Positions 23,067 through 28,214 of a stretch of 28,214 nucleotides of DNA are shown here, one piece after another. Made by a program: the position numbers and the translations under genes. The DNA lies in the NCBI GenBank assembly GCA_015478765.1, contig JADMKR010000104.1:1-28214 (forward strand). Direction: 5' to 3'. Under the pieces are notes generated by a model. That model saw nothing but the letters and a program-made list of their open reading frames with translations, did not search any database and had not been told where the DNA came from. Position 1 is the stretch's first letter, and every line of letters starts with the position of its first letter. The DNA is from Flavobacterium sp. GTDB taxonomy: Bacteria; Bacteroidota; Bacteroidia; Flavobacteriales; Flavobacteriaceae.

Positions 23067-23786
23067 ATGAATATACAACTCTACCCAGCAAAAGACCGCG
23101 GAAAGGCAAATTTTGGTTGGCTCGATGCCAATTTTTCGTTTTCATTCGGCAGTTATTACAATCCTGATAAGGTTCAGTTTGGTATGTTACGCGTTTTAAA
23201 CGACGACACAATTGCAGCAGGCGCCGGGTTCGGCACCCATCCGCATGATAATATGGAAATCATTACGATCCCACTTGAAGGCGGACTTAAACATCGCGAC
23301 AGCATGGGCAACGAAGGAACGATCAGTTTCGGTGAAGTGCAGGTCATGAGTGCCGGCACCGGGATCGAGCATTCAGAGATGAATGCCAGCCGCAGCGAAC
23401 AGGCAAAGACATTGCAACTATGGGTGTTCCCGGAAAAGCAAGACGTGGCGCCACGTTATGACCAAAAATCTTTTGACATTCGCACTAAAGTGAATTCATT
23501 TACCACCGTCGTCACTCCGCATGACAAGAATGACGGGAATGCTTTATGGGTTTATCAGCAAACATATTTCAACATGGGCGTATTCGAAACCGGTGCCAAT
23601 GCGCAATATCGTACTAACATTGCGGGCAACGGATTGTACATCTTTCTCATAGAAGGAGAGATCGAACTCGCAGGCAATATCCTGAAACAACGCGACGCTG
23701 CAGGAATAACAAACACTGCCGATATAAATATCAATATCGTTGCTCCATCAAAAATATTAATTGTTGAAGTCCCGATGCAGCACTAA
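23067..23786 (+). CDS. Pirin family bicupin protein (YhaK/quercetinase-like)
   Basis: This 239-residue protein has the N-terminal pirin cupin. Its metal ligands are His58 and His60 in GTHPHDNMEI, and His102 and Glu104 in GIEHSEMN. A second, diverged cupin lies in the C-terminal half. The length and ligand spacing match the bacterial pirin-like group, some members of which cleave quercetin or sense redox state. No natural substrate is assigned. A small acetyltransferase gene follows 14 bp downstream, suggesting one transcript. Confidence 0.92.
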   Translation: MNIQLYPAKDRGKANFGWLDANFSFSFGSYYNPDKVQFGMLRVLNDDTIAAGAGFGTHPHDNMEIITIPLEGGLKHRDSMGNEGTISFGEVQVMSAGTGIEHSEMNASRSEQAKTLQLWVFPEKQDVAPRYDQKSFDIRTKVNSFTTVVTPHDKNDGNALWVYQQTYFNMGVFETGANAQYRTNIAGNGLYIFLIEGEIELAGNILKQRDAAGITNTADININIVAPSKILIVEVPMQH

Positions 23787-23800
23787 AAAAACCGATTAAA

Positions 23801-24085
23801 ATGGAAATTAAAGACAATACATTTTCACGCCAATTTGAAACTTATAGCGACGGACAACTGGTCGCGGTCGAGTATTCATTTCAGGAGCGAAAAATCTTTC
23901 TTACTAAAATACGGGTGCCGGATAATTTTATCGATGACGAATTTGTAAACGAATTACTCACCAATATCATGGGCATCGCGACCGAAAGAAAATTGAAGGT
24001 CGTGCCGGTGCTTCCGAAGATTGCGGCATTTTTCCGCAAAAACCCGATGTATAAAGAATTGCTTCCGCCGGGTATTAAATTGTAA
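23801..24085 (+). CDS. Small GNAT-like N-acetyltransferase (COG2388/YjdJ type)
   Basis: This 94-residue protein has the compact fold of the COG2388 Gcn5-related group. It has beta-strands FETYSDGQLVAVEYSF and KIFLTKIRVPDNF, a helix DDEFVNELLTNIMGIATERK, and the terminal KVVPVLPKIAAFFRKNPMYK, where acetyl-CoA is normally bound. It is too short for a full GNAT, but the length is normal for this subfamily. It lies 14 bp after the pirin gene and is probably co-transcribed. Its acceptor is unknown. Confidence 0.85.
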   Translation: MEIKDNTFSRQFETYSDGQLVAVEYSFQERKIFLTKIRVPDNFIDDEFVNELLTNIMGIATERKLKVVPVLPKIAAFFRKNPMYKELLPPGIKL

Positions 24086-24182
24086 CTAAATTAGCTTTTT
24101 CACTTCGTCGATTACCATATTTTGCGGAGATATTTTAACATATACAGTGTCAAAATCTCGTTTATCGGCAACAAAAAAATAT

Positions 24183-24190
24183 TATTTTTG
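24183..24190 (+). promoter_or_regulatory. -7 promoter box next to the start codon of the orphan 112-residue gene
   Basis: TATTTTTG matches TAnnTTTG and ends four bases before ATG 24195. TTTA about 18 bases upstream could act as a -33 box. A start site at or near the ATG is predicted. Confidence 0.45.
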
Positions 24191-24194
24191 ATAA

Positions 24195-24533
24195 ATGGGT
24201 ACCGATACCAACTCAAAAATTCTGGACTTTTTTCAAACAATCGACAAGTATTACGGCTGCAAAACCGAAATTACCGAAGGATTGTACTCGCTTTCTGAAG
24301 ATTTCCAGGCGAGCAATACCACGTGGAATCTGTCGGAATTCGTACTTATCCGATCTGCTTTTAGAAAAAACGGTGAACGCCTGATGATGGAAGGTGAAAA
24401 AATGTACTACGAAATCGCCGCCGGTACATTGGTGGATTTTAAACAACCCGCCCGAAATACTTACGAGTTTGTAGAGTTATACGGCATTTCAGTTTATCGG
24501 ATTACCAAGGTGAAATTCCACTCAAAATATTAA
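24195..24533 (+). CDS. Hypothetical cytosolic protein
   Basis: This 112-residue protein has no signal peptide or membrane segment and one cysteine (YYGCKTEIT). The pattern is an N-terminal helix (NSKILDFFQTIDKYYG), then alternating strands (LSEFVLIRSAFRKNG, EKMYYEIAAGTLVDF, YEFVELYGISVYRITKVKFH). No family is recognised. A promoter box lies immediately before the start, and the next internal ATG is more than 60 codons in, so ATG 24195 is the likely start. Its stop codon overlaps the stop of the convergent mtaB. Confidence 0.7.
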   Translation: MGTDTNSKILDFFQTIDKYYGCKTEITEGLYSLSEDFQASNTTWNLSEFVLIRSAFRKNGERLMMEGEKMYYEIAAGTLVDFKQPARNTYEFVELYGISVYRITKVKFHSKY

Positions 24534-25861
24534 ACCGATTCCAAAACTTCCGAGAATTCTATCCGCACACTGCCGTCCTCATCGATACGGGTAAGTACCA
24601 CATCATGCAATGTATTCACCAGTTCCGGGTTCCATGGCATTTTCACCCGAACGTAGTTATCGGTAAAACCATGGATGTATCCTTCGCGGTTTTCACTTTC
24701 GAACAATACAGTGCGAATTGAACCCAGCTGACTTTCATAAAAAGCACGTCGCTTCTTGACCGATAATCCGCGCAGCATCTTACTTCTCTTGGCCCGCACA
24801 TTTGCCGGAACCACGCCATCCATCAGCGCCGCCTCGGTATTGTCACGCGCTGAATAAGTGAACACGTGCAGATACGAAATGTCAAGTTCGTTCAAAAAAT
24901 TGTACGTTTCCAGAAAATGCTGAGCGGTTTCCCCCGGAAAACCTACGATCACATCCACACCAATACAGGCATGGGGCATCACTTCGCGTATTTTCGCCAC
25001 GCGCTCGGTGTAAACTTCACGCAAATAACGGCGCTTCATCCGTTTCAGAACATCATTACTGCCCGATTGCAATGGAATGTGAAAATGCGGTACGAACGTC
25101 CGGCTGCGGGCAACAAACTCAATGGTTTCATTTTTCAATAAATTCGGTTCGATCGACGAAATCCGCAACCTGTCAATGCCTTCCACTTTGTCGAGCTCCT
25201 GAACTAGCTCCAAAAAGGTATGCTCGTGCTTCTTATTTCCAAATTCACCTTTGCCGTAATCACCAATATTTACGCCCGTAAGCACGATCTCCTTAATATT
25301 TTGCTGTGAGATTTCACGGGCGTTCTGCAACACATTCTCAAGCGCATCGCTTCGCGAAATTCCTCGCGCCAGCGGAATCGTGCAATAGGTACATTTGTAA
25401 TCACAGCCGTCCTGGACTTTCAAAAATGCGCGCGTGCGGTCGCCTATCGAATAACTGCCAACATAAAAATCGGCTTCCGATATCTCGCACGAATGCACCT
25501 CGCCCATGTCATTTTTCGAAAGGTCGTTTATATAATCGGTGATCTTGAATTTTTCGGTGGCGCCCAGAACCAGATCGACACCATCTACCGCCGCCAGTTC
25601 TTCGGGTTTCAATTGCGCATAACATCCAACAGCCGCCACAAAAGCTTTTTGGTTGAGTTTCATTGCTTTTCTGACAACCTGCTTAAATTGCTTGTCGGCG
25701 TTCTCAGTCACCGAACAGGTATTGATTACATAAATGTCGGCCACGTCTTCAAAATCAACTCGATCAAAACCTTCGTCGGTGAAATTCCGGGCAATGGTCG
25801 ATGTTTCCGAAAAATTCAGTTTACAGCCTAGCGTATAAAATGCTACTTTCTTTCTTTCCAT
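24530..25861 (-). CDS. mtaB: tRNA t6A37 methylthiotransferase MtaB (radical SAM)
   Basis: This 443-residue enzyme adds a methylthio group to t6A37 of tRNAs reading ANN codons. I chose ATG 25861 (MERKKVAFYTLGCKLN); the upstream extension is low-complexity and lies in a repeat element. The UPF0004 domain has the auxiliary Fe-S cysteines Cys13, Cys49 and Cys80. The radical SAM domain has CDYKCTYC (Cys153, Cys157, Cys160). A C-terminal TRAM-like domain covers about the last 65 residues. The opening YTLGCKLNFSETS distinguishes MtaB from MiaB/RimO. A promoter at 26012-25982 predicts a leader that includes repeat copy B. The stop overlaps the convergent orphan gene's stop. Confidence 0.94.
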   Translation of the reverse strand: MERKKVAFYTLGCKLNFSETSTIARNFTDEGFDRVDFEDVADIYVINTCSVTENADKQFKQVVRKAMKLNQKAFVAAVGCYAQLKPEELAAVDGVDLVLGATEKFKITDYINDLSKNDMGEVHSCEISEADFYVGSYSIGDRTRAFLKVQDGCDYKCTYCTIPLARGISRSDALENVLQNAREISQQNIKEIVLTGVNIGDYGKGEFGNKKHEHTFLELVQELDKVEGIDRLRISSIEPNLLKNETIEFVARSRTFVPHFHIPLQSGSNDVLKRMKRRYLREVYTERVAKIREVMPHACIGVDVIVGFPGETAQHFLETYNFLNELDISYLHVFTYSARDNTEAALMDGVVPANVRAKRSKMLRGLSVKKRRAFYESQLGSIRTVLFESENREGYIHGFTDNYVRVKMPWNPELVNTLHDVVLTRIDEDGSVRIEFSEVLESV

Positions 25862-25871
25862 AATAATATTT

Positions 25872-25960
25872 GGGCGTTGCCTTCGGCCGGGCTTTCCACT
25901 TCTATCTTCTGCCACTTGCTTTCGCCGTGGCACAAGGATAAGCGCTTCAATCCCTAACGC
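25872..25960 (+). repeat. Structured dispersed element, copy B (within the mtaB leader)
   Basis: Block 1 is GGGCTTTCCACTTCTATCTT (25889-25908). A perfect hairpin follows (TGCCAC 25910-25915 / GTGGCA 25927-25932). Block 2 is AAGGATAAGCGCTTCAATCC (25934-25953). Outer GCGTT (25874-25878) can pair with AACGC (25956-25960), and GCC-TTC-GGC (25879-25887) forms a small extra hairpin. Blocks 1 and 2 recur in copy A near 20.15 kb, whereas the hairpin arms differ. Confidence 0.65.
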
Positions 25961-25981
25961 AACCGATTATAAATCAGGCTG

Positions 25982-26012
25982 CAAATTTAACAATAAAAAA
26001 CCTTTGCAGAAA
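25982..26012 (-). promoter_or_regulatory. Promoter of mtaB
   Basis: On the minus strand, TTTC is followed after 19 bases by TAAATTTG (25989-25982), near the TTTG/TAnnTTTG consensus. The predicted leader is about 115 bases and carries repeat copy B. Confidence 0.55.
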
Positions 26013-26155
26013 TTTAGAGTTGCAAAATCGGCGTTAGCATACCATAAAGTCGAATAAAGCTGGCTGTTTCATTTATATTTTTAACTTGCGAGACAATCAA
26101 GTGGTAAAATGCACCGACAAATCGAGCGGCTACTAGTAATAATTAGAACATATTC

Positions 26156-26929
26156 ATGAAAAAAACGGTGCTACTTTACTGTATTAGCGTATTATATTTC
26201 TCATGCGCCTCAATACACTTCAAAGAAAATTATCTTGAAGAAGAGGAAGATTTGGTGATTCGCGGAAATGTGGAACATGTAACATGCTACACTATCAATG
26301 AAAAAACCAAAAAAGATTCCACCAAAATAATAATCCATTACAACAAAAAAGGAAAACCATCAAAACAGATTGACTTTTACAAAACAGGCAAGGAAACTAC
26401 CGTCTTCAATTACGACAGTAAAAACCAACTAACATCTCACCATTCGGATCAACCCGATAAATGGGTCGTAAACTACAGTTATGACAGCAAAGGGAACGTC
26501 TCCAATTATATAAACACTTACGACGGCGATATCTCGAGTGAAATAAAATATCGGTATGACAAACACAACAACAAAATAGAGGAAATTCACAAGCGAAAAG
26601 AAAAACCGGCAGATACAACCCTCTTCGAAAATTATTATAAAAAAAGAATGCGAGTCGCCAAATATTTGAAATCCGGCAGACAGGCAATAATTTACTACGA
26701 TAAAAAAGGAAATGTCGTGCGCAAAGAAACACAATATGGAACACTATTATATGAATACGACAATATGGGGCGGTTGTCGAAAAAAACGGCTTTGAATAAA
26801 GATGGTATTTTACGGTTTGAGTATTCTTTCTTAAACACCTATGACGACCAACAGAATCTGATTGAAACGAGCGCGGTGGAAAACGGTAAAGTTTATAAAA
26901 GAAATTTATACTTGGTTAAGTACAGATGA
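26156..26929 (+). CDS. Putative lipoprotein with YD/RHS-like repeats
   Basis: This 257-residue protein has a lipoprotein signal peptide ending YFSC (Cys17), with no acidic run after it. The mature part is a chain of short Tyr-Asp-rich beta-hairpin repeats: HYNKKGKPSKQIDFY, FNYDSKNQLTSH, YSYDSKGNVSNYI, YRYDKHNNKIEE, YYDKKGNVVRK and YEYDNMGRLSKK. These resemble the YD repeats of RHS/wall-associated proteins but are far too few for a toxin shell. It probably forms a small beta-rich periplasmic or surface protein of unknown role. The coding sequence is notably rich in Lys, Asn and AT compared with its neighbours, so recent acquisition is possible. Confidence 0.78.
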   Translation: MKKTVLLYCISVLYFSCASIHFKENYLEEEEDLVIRGNVEHVTCYTINEKTKKDSTKIIIHYNKKGKPSKQIDFYKTGKETTVFNYDSKNQLTSHHSDQPDKWVVNYSYDSKGNVSNYINTYDGDISSEIKYRYDKHNNKIEEIHKRKEKPADTTLFENYYKKRMRVAKYLKSGRQAIIYYDKKGNVVRKETQYGTLLYEYDNMGRLSKKTALNKDGILRFEYSFLNTYDDQQNLIETSAVENGKVYKRNLYLVKYR

Positions 26930-26954
26930 GACTTCTGCCGTTGCCATATTATAC

Positions 26955-26962
26955 TATATTTG
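26955..26962 (+). promoter_or_regulatory. -7 promoter box of the substrate-binding lipoprotein gene
   Basis: TATATTTG matches TAnnTTTG, 16 bases upstream of ATG 26979. TTC 19 bases further upstream is a weak -33 candidate. Confidence 0.5.
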
Positions 26963-26978
26963 CGTCAAGCAATAGAAA

Positions 26979-28214
26979 ATGAAGCAGGTATTTTTAATCT
27001 TAGTTCTGTTAGCACTTGTCTCCTGCAGCGAAAAGAAACAGGAAAACGATCATCTGGTTTTTCGATATAACGAAGCCGGCAATATCACTTCGCTCGATCC
27101 GGCATTTTCCAAAGTTCAGTCGAATATCTGGGCATGCAATCATCTTTTCAACGGCTTGGTGCAGTTGGATGACAGCTTAAACGTCATGCCCGATATCGCT
27201 AAATCATGGAACATTTCAGACGACGGACTCACCTACTCTTTTCATCTGCGCGACGATGTTTTTTTTCACAAAAGCTCCTATTTTGGCAGTGACAGTACGC
27301 GAACAGTAATCGCGCCCGATTTTGAATACAGCCTGAACAGGTTGCTCGATGAAAAAATAGCATCACCCGGACGTTGGATCCTGCAAAACGTTGCCGGTTT
27401 CGACGCTGTAAATGATTCGGTATTTGAAATCAGACTATCACGACCATTTCCAGGATTTCTCGGACTGCTCACTATGAAATACGCGTCGGTGGTTCCAAAA
27501 GAAGTTGCATCAGCGCCGGCATACGATTTTAGATCACATCCCATAGGCACCGGGCCATTCGAATTCAAAATATGGGAAGAGAATGTGAAATTGGTACTGC
27601 GCCGAAATCCGATATATTTCGAAAAGGACGGAAATGGTTCGGCACTTCCCTATCTCGAAGCTGTTGCCATTACATTCCTACCCGACAAGCAAAGCGGCTT
27701 CTTGCAATTTGTACAGGGCAAAATCGATTTCATTTCCGGTCTTGATCCTTCCTATAAGGACGAAATCCTGACCCAAAAAGGCGAACTCCAGCCGAAATAT
27801 AAGAATGACGTAAACCTGATCGTCGGGCCGTACCTGAACACCGAATACCTGGGATTCAGAATGGATGGAAGCGACAAATCGATATTGGACAAGCGCATTC
27901 GGCAGGCACTCAATTATGGTTTCGACCGCCATAAATTAGTTCTGTATTTACGAAACAACATGGGGATTCCCGCCACAAGCGGAATGATTCCTCAAGGTAT
28001 GCCCGGCTTTGGCGAAGTAAATGGCTACGACTATAATCCCGACCTCGCCCGGAAACTCGTAGCCGATTATAAAAAAGAAACCGGCATTAGTCCGACGATT
28101 ATGCTCAGCAGCAATGCAACTTATGCCGACATCAGCGAATTCCTTCAGCGTGAATGGCAGAAATTGCCTGTCGTAAGGTGGAAGGCGGACTCATGTCTAT
28201 TTGTACATCCAGGC
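26979..28214 (+). CDS. Peptide-type ABC transporter substrate-binding lipoprotein (SBP_bac_5), partial
   Basis: An open frame from ATG 26979 runs off the right edge, giving 412 codons of a protein normally about 530 residues long. The signal peptide ends LVSC (Cys16) followed by SEKKQEND. Family-5 solute-binding features are clear: FRYNEAGNITSLDPAFSKVQ, NHLFNGLVQLDDSLNVMPDI, AKSWNISDDGLTYSFHLRDD and IGTGPFEFKIW, plus IRQALNYGFDR late in the chain. It would bind oligopeptides or similar ligands for a Dpp/Opp-type importer. The final 15 codons (from about 28166) no longer look like the family, whereas a neighbouring frame does, so a frameshift or end-of-contig error is suspected. Confidence 0.88.
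   Translation, partial: MKQVFLILVLLALVSCSEKKQENDHLVFRYNEAGNITSLDPAFSKVQSNIWACNHLFNGLVQLDDSLNVMPDIAKSWNISDDGLTYSFHLRDDVFFHKSSYFGSDSTRTVIAPDFEYSLNRLLDEKIASPGRWILQNVAGFDAVNDSVFEIRLSRPFPGFLGLLTMKYASVVPKEVASAPAYDFRSHPIGTGPFEFKIWEENVKLVLRRNPIYFEKDGNGSALPYLEAVAITFLPDKQSGFLQFVQGKIDFISGLDPSYKDEILTQKGELQPKYKNDVNLIVGPYLNTEYLGFRMDGSDKSILDKRIRQALNYGFDRHKLVLYLRNNMGIPATSGMIPQGMPGFGEVNGYDYNPDLARKLVADYKKETGISPTIMLSSNATYADISEFLQREWQKLPVVRWKADSCLFVHPG

Noticed and set aside
25862..25933. N-terminal extension of mtaB
   Set aside because: It is a basic low-complexity stretch that lies in a repeat element; the family starts at the methionine before ERKKVAFYTLGC.
1..28214. tRNA or rRNA genes, CRISPR array, restriction or toxin-antitoxin system
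   Set aside because: Intergenic regions were read on both strands; no cloverleaf, spaced repeat array or recognisable defence gene was seen.

Overview
The window looks like a chromosomal segment of a Flavobacteriaceae bacterium, probably Flavobacterium or a near relative. The evidence is: TAnnTTTG-type -7 promoter boxes and few Shine-Dalgarno sequences; a type IX secretion C-terminal sorting domain; lipoproteins whose lipobox cysteine is followed by an acidic stretch; a 950-residue CarB without the C-terminal regulatory domain; and a btuB/beta-propeller pair behind a cobalamin riboswitch. No rRNA, tRNA, CRISPR array, transposase or prophage gene was seen.

Layout. 1-703 (minus): ECF sigma factor and the start of an overlapping downstream gene. 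803-2907 (plus): S41 peptidase lipoprotein and cell-wall amidase. 2941-9017: vitamin B12 uptake locus. A riboswitch-controlled btuB plus BtuG-like surface lipoprotein run leftward, and btuF-btuC-btuD run rightward from a shared promoter region. 9039-10600: small secreted protein, then TrmL and an RluE-type pseudouridine synthase (minus). 10697-12097: a very hydrophilic small protein, a single-domain response regulator, a 324-bp palindrome-bearing intergenic region and a small membrane protein. 12207-13574: RmuC. 13688-16893: two-gene unit of a diheme lipoprotein and a T9SS-secreted FG-GAP/ASPIC protein. 17151-20003: carB (minus), flanked by heptanucleotide arrays. 20274-20435: rpmH (minus). 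20602-21117: TPR-like membrane protein. 21357-22955: lytic transglycosylase and alpha/beta hydrolase (minus). 23067-24533: pirin, small GNAT, orphan protein. 24530-25861: mtaB (minus). 26156 to the end: a YD-like lipoprotein and a truncated dipeptide-type substrate-binding lipoprotein.

How the genes fit together. The B12 locus is a complete import route. BtuG-like protein and BtuB act at the outer membrane, BtuF in the periplasm and BtuCD at the inner membrane. Only the outer-membrane half carries the riboswitch. The diheme lipoprotein and its T9SS partner probably form an extracellular redox or adhesion pair. Most other genes are housekeeping: peptidoglycan turnover, tRNA/rRNA modification, pyrimidine/arginine synthesis and ribosome.

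The least explained material is intergenic. Two diverged copies of one hairpin-containing element lie near 20.15 kb and 25.92 kb. Inverted heptamer arrays abut both ends of carB. An inverted-repeat-bounded segment lies at 21.13-21.32 kb. Two perfect 14-bp palindromes lie at 11.64-11.69 kb.
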